A DNA stretch of 64,000 nt from Shewanella sp. Choline-02u-19 (GCF_002836205.1 NZ_PJBE01000013.1:3286001-3350000); one strand, 5' to 3'; numbered from the stretch's first letter, positions 51,934 to 61,721 are shown. A program made the numbers and translations. The notes: generated from the sequence alone by a model not told the origin.

Positions 51934-52944
51934 GTGAATATTATTACTAGTGCCTACCCACAGCGTAGAATGCGTCGTATGCGCAAACATGAGTTTAGTC
52001 GTCGTCTCATGGCTGAAAACCAACTCTCTGTAAATGACTTAATTTATCCGATGTTTGTGCTGGAAGGGAATAATCGTACAGAGCAAGTTGCTTCTATGCC
52101 TGGTGTAGAGCGCCTTTCAATTGACCTACTGCTTAAAGAAGCGGCAGAATTAGTTGAACTTGGGATCCCACTTATTGCACTATTTCCTGTCACGCCTTCA
52201 GAGAAGAAAACCCTGATGGCTGAGGAAGCTTATAATGCCGACGCGCTAGCACAACGTGCCGTGCGTGCATTGAAAGAGGCTTTCCCACAGCTAGGCGTGA
52301 TGACTGACGTCGCACTGGACCCGTTTACCACTCATGGTCAAGATGGCATCATTGATGAAACTGGCTATATCATCAATGACATCACTACCGATATTTTAGT
52401 TAAACAGGCACTTTCTCATGCTGAAGCCGGTGCTGATATTATCGCACCTTCAGATATGATGGATGGCCGTATTGGTGCTATTCGCAAAGCGCTTGAAGCC
52501 GCTGGTTATGTCAACACACAGATCATGGCATACTCTGCCAAGTATTCATCAAACTACTATGGTCCTTTCCGTGATGCAGTCGGTTCAGCGGGTAATCTAA
52601 AGGGTGGCAACAAGCATAGCTATCAAATGGATCCTGCTAACAGTGACGAAGCACTGCATGAAGTTGCTCTCGACATTCAAGAAGGCGCAGACATGGTAAT
52701 GGTTAAGCCTGGTATGCCTTATCTTGATATCGTCCGTCGCGTTAAGACTGAGCTTGCCGTGCCAACGTTTGCTTACCAAGTCAGTGGGGAATATGCGATG
52801 CATATGGCCGCGATTCAAAATGGTTGGTTAGCTGAAAAAGCGATTGTAATGGAGTCATTACTTTGCTTTAAACGTGCGGGGGCAAATGGTGTCCTGACTT
52901 ACTTTGCCAAGCGCGCTGCGCAGTGGTTAAAAGAAGATAAATAA
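51934..52944 (+). CDS. hemB: Delta-aminolevulinic acid dehydratase (porphobilinogen synthase)
   Basis: Joins two 5-aminolevulinate molecules into porphobilinogen in haem synthesis. I place the start at GTG 51934 because GGAG lies 6 nt upstream; a TTG 30 bp earlier is within the duplicated segment. The 336 residues have the allosteric/metal region DVALDPFTTHGQDG and the two Schiff-base Lys, in YSAKYSSNYYGPFRDA and MVKPGMPYLDI. The active-site triple-Cys zinc motif of animal enzymes is replaced by the Asp/Thr version, the magnesium type. Confidence 0.96.
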   Translation: MNIITSAYPQRRMRRMRKHEFSRRLMAENQLSVNDLIYPMFVLEGNNRTEQVASMPGVERLSIDLLLKEAAELVELGIPLIALFPVTPSEKKTLMAEEAYNADALAQRAVRALKEAFPQLGVMTDVALDPFTTHGQDGIIDETGYIINDITTDILVKQALSHAEAGADIIAPSDMMDGRIGAIRKALEAAGYVNTQIMAYSAKYSSNYYGPFRDAVGSAGNLKGGNKHSYQMDPANSDEALHEVALDIQEGADMVMVKPGMPYLDIVRRVKTELAVPTFAYQVSGEYAMHMAAIQNGWLAEKAIVMESLLCFKRAGANGVLTYFAKRAAQWLKEDK

Positions 52945-52960
52945 CCGTTTATAGATGCAG

Positions 52961-52991
52961 AAATGCCACTCCCTAGCGAGTGGCATTTTTA
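52961..52991 (+). terminator. Terminator after hemB
   Basis: Perfect 11-bp stem AAATGCCACTC/GAGTGGCATTT (52961-52971 and 52978-52988) with a 6-nt loop and T-run, 16 bp after the stop codon. Confidence 0.95.
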
Positions 52992-53191
52992 TTTCTAACG
53001 TCAAATCCCCCCTATAAAGTTCAATATTTCGGTTCTACTTTTAGAGCTTAGTCTCTATTGTGTGACTCCTGCCACTAAACGAACAATCATGCAGTGATCG
53101 ATATAACAGTCCTTCTAGCCCATGCTTCACCCATTAGTTAAGACATGATTGAATAAAGCAGAATTCATTTCTTCTTGCTAGAGGTATAATC

Positions 53192-53731
53192 ATGCACAAT
53201 AACGTCAAAGCATTGCTTGCCACCACCGTTTTATTTTTTAGTAGCCAGAGTATGGCTAGTGGCGGCTGTGCATTCGAAGGCCAACAAGAGGGCTTTATGG
53301 CCACTTGTAGTGAGGAGAAACAAGAAGTGATCTTAACTGGTAGCGTTACAACCGAACAACTCAACGTGCTTGATTGGTTCAATCAAGAATATACTGATTA
53401 CAAAGCCGACAAAGCAACAGTAGCGCAGTTACAGGCTGTCACTGAGGCAACTGAAATCACCGTTATTATTGGTACATGGTGCCCAGATTGTCACCGTGAA
53501 ACGCCGCGACTTATTCGTATAATGGAACAGGTTAATAACCCTCTGATCACGGTGAAATACATTGGTGTTGATAGAGCTAAAGAAGATCCAAAAGGCTTGG
53601 CTAAACACTATGATTTCTCACGTATACCGACTTTCATCGTTTCACAAAAAGATGAAGAGATTGGTCGTATTGTCGAAAGACCTAAAGTGTCTTTAGAGAA
53701 AGATCTCGCGGCCATTTTAAAAGCCTCGTAA
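53192..53731 (+). CDS. Exported thioredoxin-fold protein (CPDC motif)
   Basis: The 179 residues begin with a signal peptide (1-22, ending SMA). The thioredoxin fold (about 70-175) has a redox motif TWCPDCHRETPRL (Cys-Pro-Asp-Cys near 95-98) and a cis-Pro loop (SRIPTFIVS). Two further Cys lie near the mature N-terminus (GGCAFE, ATCSEE). Probably a periplasmic thiol reductase or thiol-disulfide exchanger; the partner is unknown. It is a single gene with its own terminator. Confidence 0.85.
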   Translation: MHNNVKALLATTVLFFSSQSMASGGCAFEGQQEGFMATCSEEKQEVILTGSVTTEQLNVLDWFNQEYTDYKADKATVAQLQAVTEATEITVIIGTWCPDCHRETPRLIRIMEQVNNPLITVKYIGVDRAKEDPKGLAKHYDFSRIPTFIVSQKDEEIGRIVERPKVSLEKDLAAILKAS

Positions 53732-53750
53732 CTCTACCTTTAAAAACATA

Positions 53751-53777
53751 AAAAAGGCCGCAAAAAGCGGCCTTTTT
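53751..53777. terminator. Bidirectional terminator between convergent genes
   Basis: AAAAAGGCCGC/GCGGCCTTTTT stem (53751-53761 and 53767-53777) with an A5 loop. A-run and T-run flanks serve both the thioredoxin-fold gene and the convergent TonB-dependent receptor gene. Confidence 0.95.
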
Positions 53778-53790
53778 ATTTACGCGTTAT

Positions 53791-56790
53791 TTAAAACTCG
53801 TAACGTGCAACAACCGAAAAGAAACGCTCTTCTTGACGGTCTGTAACCATGCCGTAATCAGGGTTTAATTCAAGCCCTGACGCTGTATCTGCATAGCGTG
53901 CTCTTTCTTCATTAATGTTAATTGCCGAATCAGAGTCTAATACATTGTAAACAGTTCCCTTGATGGAGAAGTCACCCTCAAAAATATCGGTCATGTAAGT
54001 CAAAGATAAATCGATATTCGTTACCCAAGGCAAGTTACCCGCTTCACCGCGTGGTGCAGGGTTTCCATTTTCATCATAGTGCGACGCTTGATCATAATAA
54101 CGGCTGATACAGTCATCCCACGGATTACCCGCAGTACAACTACCCACGCCTTCTGGATGCTGTGAGAAATAACTCTGTGGACGACCCGAAGTCACACGCG
54201 TTACAAAACCAAAGATAAACTCATCGGTAATGTTATAAGCACCACTGACCTTAAATGCATGTGTATGGTCATTCGGTAAATCACCATTTGAATGATCCAT
54301 CAAGTCGCCATAATCATAAGAGGTTGTCCAACCTGGATCAGCCTGATTATTATCCGTCTTAACTAAACCTTCGGTATTACCATAGCTATGCGACCAAGTG
54401 TACGATGAGTTAATACGTAAATCGTCAGTAACAGCGCCATCAAGTGTGAACTCCATAGCTACATATTTACGCTCAGCTTCAGGCAATGCCATCTCTTCTG
54501 CAGTCAAATTCACATTATCGACAGTACCATCGCCATCGAAATCATATGCTATACCCACATCTTCACCAGGATTTAGCAGCACATAGTAAGAGCTCTGACC
54601 TACATTATCTTCAATACCTAACTCTTTGAGTTTCTTACTCAATACTGGACCAACATCAGTATCTTCGACGCTGCGGCCTAAGTTACGGTATATACCACGA
54701 ACACCCGCTGTCATCGTTTCAAATACTTCTTGCTGGTAACCTAACGTAAACTCATCTGAGTACATAGATTTAAGAGAAGATGAAGCGATCAAACCAGGCT
54801 CAGTAATTCCTTTTTGACGATACCAACGATCCCTCAGCATTGCCCCACGACTCGGTGAACCATCCCCAGTAATCACTGGATGACCGTCACCATCAACTTG
54901 ATCAAGCTCTGAATATTCGAACCATTCAATAGAAGATGAGCCCTGAGTAATATTCATATTTGCTGATACAGGTTGAAAATAACGACCATAGGTAGCAAAC
55001 ACTTTTGCGCTACCATCACCAAATAAGTCATAAATAGCTTGGACACGGGGGGCAAACTGATCTTCCATCTCTACGTATGCGCGACCATCTGAGACTGTGT
55101 TTTCAAATTCGCTATAACGTAAACCAAGATTTAATACCAAATTGTCAGTCGCCTGCCACGAGTCATTGATATAGAAAGCGGTTGAAGTCACATCAGAATC
55201 AGTGAAACGGTTACGTACGCGGCGCTCTACATAGTCTTCGCCCTGAACTTGGCCAGAGTTATCATCCGCACCTGCCGTATAAATTGACCACCAACCTTGA
55301 GCATCTCCCATACCATTTTGAGATGAAGAGTAATCAACTTTGACCTTGGTATAATCAACACCAAATTGAATCGCGTGGTTGTCTAAGTCCCAGCTGAAAT
55401 CAATTCTCGCTTGATCACGTTGATAATGCTCTTCTGATACCGTCGAGTTAGTATGCTGGCTTAATGTCGTAGAACCATTTCGGTAGTCCCATACTCCAGG
55501 ATTAGTAGAGGCCACGACATTTTCAACATCCTCTTGCACTCGTCCGACAACTGCTGAAACTGAGAATGTATCGGTAAGATAACCGTTGTAGTTCAAACTA
55601 TAAACTTTACCACCATCTTCACCAGGTGCATCTACGCCTTGCTGTTCACCAACAACATTGGTTTCCCAATCATAAGCGTAAGTCTTATTCGTCCAAGTAC
55701 GCTTGTTGTTCATGGCAGAAAAGCCAATTGAATGATTTTCTGTCATGTACCAATCAAGTTTAGCAAACCAACGATCTTCTTCGCGTTCACGGTTAGTTTT
55801 AGTCGTTTGACCAGCCCAGTCTTGATCTTCGCGTCTTGGCGCAAACAAACCATAGAAGAATAGTGAGTCTTCTATAATTGCTCCGCTCGCCCATAACTGT
55901 AACTCTTTAAAGTCATAGCTATCTTGTTGAGTGTTAGTGTCTATTTCACCGCTTGATTGGTATATATTGTCATGAGATGAACGTAATGAAGATGGATCCC
56001 AGCGTGCTTCAGCACCAAATTTAAATTCGTTTTCACCCGATTTAGAAACAGCGTTTACAATACCGCCCAATGCACCACCGTATTCAGGGCTCACACCACC
56101 CGTTTTTATTTGTGTTTGAGAAATCGCTTCCCAAGGTAGACGAATTGATCCTAAACCCGTACGAATACTCGTTACATTGAGCCCATTAAAATAGTATCCA
56201 TTTTCAGCGGCTGATGAACCACCAAAACTAGATGCGCCTTTAAAACTATCTCCACCAGGCGCTGCAGTGCCGGGGGCTAGCAGTGCAATACTTTCAAAGC
56301 CCGTATTAACAGGCATGGTTTGCAGCTCATCTTGACTAAACGTTAAGCCAGAGGTTGATGAAGCAGTATCGACACGACGGATCATGCTACCCGTTACGGA
56401 AATTCGCTCTATATTGTCAGCGCCTGCTTCCGTTAACTGACCATCCAAAATAACCGATTGCCCAATACTGACTCGGACGCCATTTTCTTGATTTTGAACA
56501 AAGCCATCTTTACTAATGGTGATGTCGTAATCACCAACAGGGACATTACGCAGCAGGTAATCACCATTGGCGTTTGTTTCAACAGTGAACACTAGCCCTT
56601 TAGCTTTGTGCTTAAGTGTAATCGTTGCGTTCGACAAGTCAGCGCCAGTGGCGTTGATGACATGACCTTTAACAATACTAGTATCAGCTGCAATAGCAGC
56701 TGGTGCAGAAAACATTAACACTGATCCAACAGCAATCGCTGCGAGTGTCTTTCTCGGCGTAAATCGCTTTAAAGCGTTATTTCCGTCCAT
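53791..56790 (-). CDS. TonB-dependent receptor with carboxypeptidase-like regulatory domain (Oar-like)
   Basis: Outer-membrane active transporter of 999 residues. A signal peptide (about 1-35, ending AIAA) precedes a carboxypeptidase-regulatory-like beta-sandwich (about 38-120; GHVINATGADLSNATITLKH; GDYLLRNVPVGDYDITI). The plug domain (about 130-240) and a 22-strand barrel end in the terminal aromatic RYEF. Such receptors import large substrates such as oligosaccharides or peptides. No catabolic neighbours are present, so the substrate is unknown. A palindromic operator-like site lies about 100 bp upstream. Confidence 0.92.
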   Translation of the reverse strand: MDGNNALKRFTPRKTLAAIAVGSVLMFSAPAAIAADTSIVKGHVINATGADLSNATITLKHKAKGLVFTVETNANGDYLLRNVPVGDYDITISKDGFVQNQENGVRVSIGQSVILDGQLTEAGADNIERISVTGSMIRRVDTASSTSGLTFSQDELQTMPVNTGFESIALLAPGTAAPGGDSFKGASSFGGSSAAENGYYFNGLNVTSIRTGLGSIRLPWEAISQTQIKTGGVSPEYGGALGGIVNAVSKSGENEFKFGAEARWDPSSLRSSHDNIYQSSGEIDTNTQQDSYDFKELQLWASGAIIEDSLFFYGLFAPRREDQDWAGQTTKTNREREEDRWFAKLDWYMTENHSIGFSAMNNKRTWTNKTYAYDWETNVVGEQQGVDAPGEDGGKVYSLNYNGYLTDTFSVSAVVGRVQEDVENVVASTNPGVWDYRNGSTTLSQHTNSTVSEEHYQRDQARIDFSWDLDNHAIQFGVDYTKVKVDYSSSQNGMGDAQGWWSIYTAGADDNSGQVQGEDYVERRVRNRFTDSDVTSTAFYINDSWQATDNLVLNLGLRYSEFENTVSDGRAYVEMEDQFAPRVQAIYDLFGDGSAKVFATYGRYFQPVSANMNITQGSSSIEWFEYSELDQVDGDGHPVITGDGSPSRGAMLRDRWYRQKGITEPGLIASSSLKSMYSDEFTLGYQQEVFETMTAGVRGIYRNLGRSVEDTDVGPVLSKKLKELGIEDNVGQSSYYVLLNPGEDVGIAYDFDGDGTVDNVNLTAEEMALPEAERKYVAMEFTLDGAVTDDLRINSSYTWSHSYGNTEGLVKTDNNQADPGWTTSYDYGDLMDHSNGDLPNDHTHAFKVSGAYNITDEFIFGFVTRVTSGRPQSYFSQHPEGVGSCTAGNPWDDCISRYYDQASHYDENGNPAPRGEAGNLPWVTNIDLSLTYMTDIFEGDFSIKGTVYNVLDSDSAININEERARYADTASGLELNPDYGMVTDRQEERFFSVVARYEF

Positions 56791-57140
56791 AACCTAATTT
56801 CCCTTAGTTCTATCTATAGTTATTGTGCAAACTTTTTTGTTTTTTTTAGCGTTGATCGCCAACAACTGAGCTCGCCCTTAATTGCAACATTACACTAACA
56901 TTGTTAGCATAATGTATACAATTTATTTTATCCATAGATTTCGGGTGGAAATAAAGTATTGAAAATATTGGTTTTATTAAGTGAAGTACTTCGAGAATAC
57001 GTTGAATAATGAAGGGCGAAGTTCTTAAATCAGTCAAAAACATCAATGCAACTAAGAACAATCTGAAATAATATAAAGTTATATGGATTGTTTTGATGTT
57101 CTTGGGAAAGGGTTACAACTTGGATGTTAGCAGAGACTAT
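56791..57140. promoter_or_regulatory. Control region of the TonB-dependent receptor gene
   Basis: No gene is seen in this 350-bp A/T-rich gap. It holds a 27-bp interrupted palindrome at 56888-56914, CATTA-N2-CTAACA-N-TGTTAG-N2-TAATG, with about eleven matching positions per arm, roughly 100 bp before the receptor start codon. This is operator-like. I see no clear terminator for gppA at the right end. Confidence 0.55.
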
Positions 57141-58055
57141 TTAACCGCAGCGTTGGGCGAGTTGATGCAAAATCCCTTCACGTAAGGCGCCACCTGAAAG
57201 CTGTAACGTTTCAATATTAAGCAACTCAAATAAGGCGAGTAAAATAGCAATTCCAGCGGCGAAAGTCGGGGCTCTTTCCGGCTTTAAACCTTCAATGTCG
57301 AGCATGGATACGGAGTTTTGTGCCAGAATTTCTTGCTTCAATCTATACAGGACATCCAAGGTTATGGCTGTCGACTCACCTCGAGCGCAGAGCAGCTCAA
57401 CAACCGACTGTACGCTACCTGAAGCACCTACAACACTATGCCAGCCAAGCCTGCTTAGTTGCTGCTGATATTCTCCCAGTACGTTTTCAACATGGTGTCT
57501 AACATGATCAAAATCGGATGGTTGAAAAGGAAATTGGTTAAAGAAGCTATGATTAAAAGTAACACAACCCATTGGTAAACTGGTTTTTAACAGCACCTTA
57601 TTACCGTCACCAATAATAAATTCGGTACTAGCACCACCGATATCAATCACTAACCGCCGCCCACGACCTTCAGTCGTCGCAGCCATACCTTGATAGATAA
57701 GATCAGCTTCTTCGATACCAGAGATAATACGGATGGGATGAGGTAATACAGTGAGTGCTTGTTGGCAAAAGTCATCAGCGTTGCTGATTTTTCTTAAAGT
57801 CGCTGTCGCAATGACCTCGACATTATCCGCTGAGACACCCTCTTTCTTAAGCATTTCAGCGAACATAGCGAGGCAGTCAATGCCTCGCGTCATGACTGAC
57901 GAATTAAGCAACCCGTCAGCTTCGATCCCTTCAGCTAAACGTACTTTACGTTTATATTTGGCAATAATTTGTGGATGATGACTAACGGTTTTAGCCACCA
58001 TCATATTAAAACTATTTGAGCCTAACGTTATAGCTGCGTAGCAAGGAGCGCTCAT
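57141..58055 (-). CDS. gppA: Ppx/GppA-family phosphatase, short form
   Basis: Exopolyphosphatase / pppGpp phosphohydrolase family with an actin/Hsp70 fold. The 304 residues contain AITLGSNSFNMMVAK (about 8-22), the conserved EADLIYQGMAA segment (about 117) and DIGGASTEFIIGDG (about 140-153). It is only the catalytic domain; E. coli GppA and Ppx are about 494-513 residues with a C-terminal HD-like domain that is missing here. Position next to rhlB-trxA-rho favours gppA, but polyphosphate versus pppGpp preference cannot be told. It lies 15 bp after rhlB. Confidence 0.85.
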   Translation of the reverse strand: MSAPCYAAITLGSNSFNMMVAKTVSHHPQIIAKYKRKVRLAEGIEADGLLNSSVMTRGIDCLAMFAEMLKKEGVSADNVEVIATATLRKISNADDFCQQALTVLPHPIRIISGIEEADLIYQGMAATTEGRGRRLVIDIGGASTEFIIGDGNKVLLKTSLPMGCVTFNHSFFNQFPFQPSDFDHVRHHVENVLGEYQQQLSRLGWHSVVGASGSVQSVVELLCARGESTAITLDVLYRLKQEILAQNSVSMLDIEGLKPERAPTFAAGIAILLALFELLNIETLQLSGGALREGILHQLAQRCG

Positions 58056-58070
58056 TAAGCGAAATCTCTG

Positions 58071-59384
58071 TTACGAATGTCTGCGTGTCGTGTCATGACG
58101 ACGCGGACCACTGTTACGATGCCCGCCTTGTGGACGAGAGCCATTGCGATCACGTGTATTACGCGTATGACTGCTCGGCTTACGGTGAATACGCTTCGGT
58201 GCTGGAATATCATCAAGCAGCGCTTCACTATCATATGAGGTTACTGGTACCGAATGCTTAATATAGCTCTCAATCGCAGGCAAGTTTAATGCGTACTCTT
58301 CACATGCAAAGCTAACTGACACTCCCTTCTTACCTGCGCGACCAGTACGACCAATACGGTGCACGTAATCTTCACAGTCATCAGGTAGATCGTAGTTATA
58401 TACATGCGAAACATCAGCAATATGTAGACCTCGAGCAGCAACATCTGTTGCGACCAAAACATCTATTTCACCGTTAGTAAACTGCTCCAGAATACGTAAA
58501 CGCTTCTTCTGTGGCACATCACCGGTCAGTAAACCAACACGATGTCCATCACCTTCAAGCCATGACCACACTTTTTCACAGCTGTGTTTAGTGTTAGAGA
58601 AAACAATCGCCTTTTCTGGCCAATCTTCCTCAAGCAGTGAGAGTAGAAGTGGCATCTTCTCTTCCATAGATGGATAGAAGATCTCCTCTTTAATATTCTT
58701 CGAGGTTTTCTCGTCTGGTTCGACTTCAACTTTCACAGGCTCATTCATATGGTCGTAAGCCAGCTCTTGCACTTTCATTGAAAGCGTGGCTGAAAACAAC
58801 ATATTTAAGCGCGATTTAGCATCAGGCATACGTCTAAACAAGAAACGAATATCTTTAATGAAGCCCAAGTCGAACATACGATCCGCTTCATCAAGCACAA
58901 CCGCTTGAATCGCACTTACGTTAATAACACCTTGGCGAACATAATCGATAATACGACCCGTGGTGCCAATTAAGATATCAATACCTTTATCAAGCACTTT
59001 ACGCTGTGCGTCATAGCCTTCACCGCCATAAACGATACCGACTTTAAGGCCAGTATGTTTAGCAAGTAAGTTGGCATCTTTAGCGATTTGAATCGCAAGC
59101 TCACGTGTTGGCGCCATAATGATGGCTCGTGGCTGACTGATCTGACGATCAGCAGGAACGGGTTCAGTTAATAGGTGATTAAACGTGGCGACTAAAAAGG
59201 CAAGGGTTTTACCTGTACCCGTTTGCGCTTGCCCTGCTATATCTTTTTTCTCTAATAAAATCGGCAATGATAATGCTTGAATAGGCGTACAAAAATCAAA
59301 GCCTACTTCGTCCAGTGCCAGTTGTACTTCTTTCTGTAGCGGGAAGTCGGCAAACTTTTTTGTAGATAAATGTGTATCGCTCAT
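58071..59384 (-). CDS. rhlB: ATP-dependent RNA helicase RhlB
   Basis: DEAD-box helicase of the RNA degradosome. The 437 residues contain the Q motif, AQTGTGKTLAF (motif I, about 53-63), PTRELAIQ, GTTGRIIDYV, VLDEADRMFDLGF (motif II), SAT (III), VATDVAARGLHI (V) and HRIGRTGRAG (VI). A basic Arg/His/Pro-rich tail follows. Divergent from trxA, as in other gammaproteobacteria. Confidence 0.96.
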   Translation of the reverse strand: MSDTHLSTKKFADFPLQKEVQLALDEVGFDFCTPIQALSLPILLEKKDIAGQAQTGTGKTLAFLVATFNHLLTEPVPADRQISQPRAIIMAPTRELAIQIAKDANLLAKHTGLKVGIVYGGEGYDAQRKVLDKGIDILIGTTGRIIDYVRQGVINVSAIQAVVLDEADRMFDLGFIKDIRFLFRRMPDAKSRLNMLFSATLSMKVQELAYDHMNEPVKVEVEPDEKTSKNIKEEIFYPSMEEKMPLLLSLLEEDWPEKAIVFSNTKHSCEKVWSWLEGDGHRVGLLTGDVPQKKRLRILEQFTNGEIDVLVATDVAARGLHIADVSHVYNYDLPDDCEDYVHRIGRTGRAGKKGVSVSFACEEYALNLPAIESYIKHSVPVTSYDSEALLDDIPAPKRIHRKPSSHTRNTRDRNGSRPQGGHRNSGPRRHDTTRRHS

Positions 59385-59792
59385 AGCGCAGGCTTACCTG
59401 TAAAAGGTTGCAATAAGGAACTCGATCGTTTGAAATAACGGTAGAATTGTTATCGCTGAAAATTGGGGCTCACTCAGAGAAACGGTTTTCACGGTATTAT
59501 TAGCATCGGTGACGGAATCACTATTCCCTCTTTTTATTATGATGCTTGGAATTTTAGCGTGTATTAAACGTTCTCTATAGGGCGAACTAAATACGCTTTT
59601 AGGCGTTAGTCGTCGTCGACTTAGGCTCACTATGCCTACAATTGATCGACTTGTCTAAAGCGTTTTACGATCGCTTCGAGTGGCGTCTTTAATAAATGAT
59701 TAACTTTAATAGCTTGAAAAGCTATTTTACCGACCCAATATACAGGTTAAGCCATTAACAAACCAGCAATGGCAACCAAACTGGAGAACAAC
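59385..59792. promoter_or_regulatory. Divergent rhlB/trxA promoter region
   Basis: No gene is seen in this gap of about 400 bp. It contains a perfect 8-bp inverted repeat AATAGCTT/AAGCTATT with a GAA spacer (59708-59726), about 70 bp before trxA. A TATACA (59739-59744) downstream of it is the best -10 candidate for trxA. The spacing from the TTGAAA within the repeat is 19 bp, longer than ideal. Confidence 0.4.
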
Positions 59793-60119
59793 ATGAGCGA
59801 CAAGATTGTATACTTAAGCGACGATAGCTTCGAAAATGACGTAATTAACTCTGAACTACCAGTTCTGGTTGATTTTTGGGCAGAATGGTGTGGTCCTTGT
59901 AAAATGATTGCCCCAATCTTAGATGACGTAGCTGAAGAGTATGCAGGCAAGATCACTGTTGCTAAGTTAAACGTTGACCAAAACAACGTATCACCGGCTA
60001 AATACGGTGTTCGTGGCATTCCAACTTTGCTTTTATTTAAAGCGGGTGAGTTAGCGGCAACGAAAGTAGGCGCACTTTCAAAAACTCAACTAAGAGAGTT
60101 TATCGACGGACAACTGTAA
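59793..60119 (+). CDS. trxA: Thioredoxin 1
   Basis: Cytoplasmic dithiol reductant. I start at ATG 59793 (MSDKIVYLSDDSFENDVINS) because GGAG lies 7 nt upstream; a start 24 bp earlier is not in the family. The 108 residues have the WCGPC active site (about 32-36), cis-Pro in GIPTLLLF and normal length. Followed by rho, as in E. coli. Confidence 0.98.
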   Translation: MSDKIVYLSDDSFENDVINSELPVLVDFWAEWCGPCKMIAPILDDVAEEYAGKITVAKLNVDQNNVSPAKYGVRGIPTLLLFKAGELAATKVGALSKTQLREFIDGQL

Positions 60120-60164
60120 GACTTTAGAGGCTAAACCTGCCCACTAAAGCTAGATTGAGTGATT

Positions 60165-60203
60165 CCCGACACAGCTTCAACAAGAAAATGTGTCGGGTTT
60201 AAT
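60165..60203 (+). terminator. Terminator between trxA and rho
   Basis: CCCGACACA (60165-60173) pairs perfectly with TGTGTCGGG (60189-60197), 15-nt loop, followed by TTTAATT. It should separate trxA from rho transcription. Confidence 0.75.
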
Positions 60204-60353
60204 TAAATTTCTAGACGCCCTGCCTTGTTAGTGCTACTTTAATAACCAAAGAGATTCTAACTAACCCACTTCCCGCTATCCGATCGATACTCAATAAGCT
60301 TCATACCCATTGATCTAAGATGGCATAGTCACGTGAAAACAAGACCCCCCAAG

Positions 60354-61619
60354 ATGAATTTATCAGAATTAAAAGACACACCGATTTCAGATTTAGTACA
60401 ACTAGCCCAAGACATGAAGCTAGAAAATATGGCCCGCGCTCGTAAGCAGGACATCATTTTCTCAATCCTAAAGGCCCACGCGAAAAGCGGTGAAGATATT
60501 TTCGGTGGTGGTGTATTAGAGATTTTGCAGGACGGTTTTGGTTTCTTACGTAGCTCTGATGGGTCTTATTTAGCGGGTCCTGATGATATTTATATCTCAC
60601 CTAGCCAAATTCGTCGCTTCAACATGCGTACTGGTGACAGCATTTTTGGCAAGATTCGCCCGCCAAAAGAGGGCGAACGTTATTTTGCTCTGCTAAAAGT
60701 TACCGAAGTTAACTTCGATAAGCCTGAAAACTCTCGCAACAAGATCCTTTTTGAAAACCTAACGCCACTGCATGCTGAAGAACGTATGCGTATGGAACGT
60801 GGTAATGGTTCTACGGAAGATATCACTTCACGTATTTTGGACCTATGCTCTCCTATCGGTAAAGGTCAACGTGGTTTGATTGTTGCGCCGCCAAAAGCGG
60901 GTAAAACGCTATTATTGCAAAATATGGCGCAAAGCATTGCTTATAACAATCCAGATGTTGTGCTAATGGTACTGCTCATTGACGAACGTCCTGAAGAAGT
61001 TACCGAAATGCAACGTATGGTGAAAGGTGAAGTTATTGCTTCTACTTTCGATGAGCCAGCAAGCCGTCACGTACAAGTGGCTGAGATGGTCATTGAAAAA
61101 GCTAAGCGTCTTGTAGAGCACAAGAAAGATGTTGTTATCTTACTCGACTCTATTACTCGTCTTGCTCGTGCATACAACACTGTGATCCCATCATCAGGTA
61201 AAGTTCTTACTGGTGGTGTTGACGCTAATGCTCTGCATCGTCCTAAGCGCTTCTTTGGTGCAGCTCGTAACATCGAACATGGCGGCAGCTTGACTATTAT
61301 CGCCACTGCGTTGGTTGATACAGGCTCTAAGATGGACGAAGTTATTTACGAAGAGTTTAAAGGTACTGGTAACCAAGAGTTACACCTTTCTCGTAAAGCC
61401 GCTGAAAAACGTGTATTCCCAGCCATTGATTTCAATCGCTCTGGTACGCGTCGCGAAGAGAAACTCACTACAACAGATGAACTTCAGAAAATGTGGATCT
61501 TGCGTAAAATCTTGCACCCAATGGATGAAGTCACTGGTATGGAATTCTTAATCGACAAATTGGCTATGACCAAAACGAACGAAGAATTTTTCACAGCAAT
61601 GAAACGCGCTAAGACCTAA
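60354..61619 (+). CDS. rho: Transcription termination factor Rho
   Basis: Hexameric RNA-DNA helicase that ends transcription. I place the start at ATG 60354 (MNLSELKDTPISDLVQLAQD), the family start; a GTG 21 bp upstream is possible and no strong Shine-Dalgarno decides the matter. The 421 residues include the N-terminal helical domain, the cold-shock-like RNA-binding domain (DGFGFLR near 60-66) and Walker A APPKAGKTLLLQN (about 179-191). Walker B (VVILLDSITRLARAYNT) and the Q/R loops also match. The 150-nt leader may carry autoregulation, as in E. coli, but I see no clear rut-like element. Confidence 0.97.
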   Translation: MNLSELKDTPISDLVQLAQDMKLENMARARKQDIIFSILKAHAKSGEDIFGGGVLEILQDGFGFLRSSDGSYLAGPDDIYISPSQIRRFNMRTGDSIFGKIRPPKEGERYFALLKVTEVNFDKPENSRNKILFENLTPLHAEERMRMERGNGSTEDITSRILDLCSPIGKGQRGLIVAPPKAGKTLLLQNMAQSIAYNNPDVVLMVLLIDERPEEVTEMQRMVKGEVIASTFDEPASRHVQVAEMVIEKAKRLVEHKKDVVILLDSITRLARAYNTVIPSSGKVLTGGVDANALHRPKRFFGAARNIEHGGSLTIIATALVDTGSKMDEVIYEEFKGTGNQELHLSRKAAEKRVFPAIDFNRSGTRREEKLTTTDELQKMWILRKILHPMDEVTGMEFLIDKLAMTKTNEEFFTAMKRAKT

Positions 61620-61654
61620 CTCTACTAAGATCTAGCTCTAACGTCTCAACTGCT

Positions 61655-61682
61655 AAAAAAACCGCATTTATGCGGTTTTTTT
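61655..61682 (+). terminator. Terminator after rho
   Basis: ACCGCA/TGCGGT stem (61661-61666 and 61671-61676) extended by A-run/T-run pairs, TTTA loop, T6 tail, 36 bp after the stop codon. The A-run on the left also lets it act on the convergent LysR-GNAT transcript. Confidence 0.92.
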
Positions 61683-61721
61683 ATGTCCATTTTTTATGGT
61701 TATTCTTGCACGCTGTTATTT

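Noticed and set aside
56846..57061. A 71-codon minus-strand frame upstream of the TonB-dependent receptor
   Set aside because: Composition is unlike a protein of this genome, there is no ribosome-binding site, and it runs through the palindromic operator-like site.
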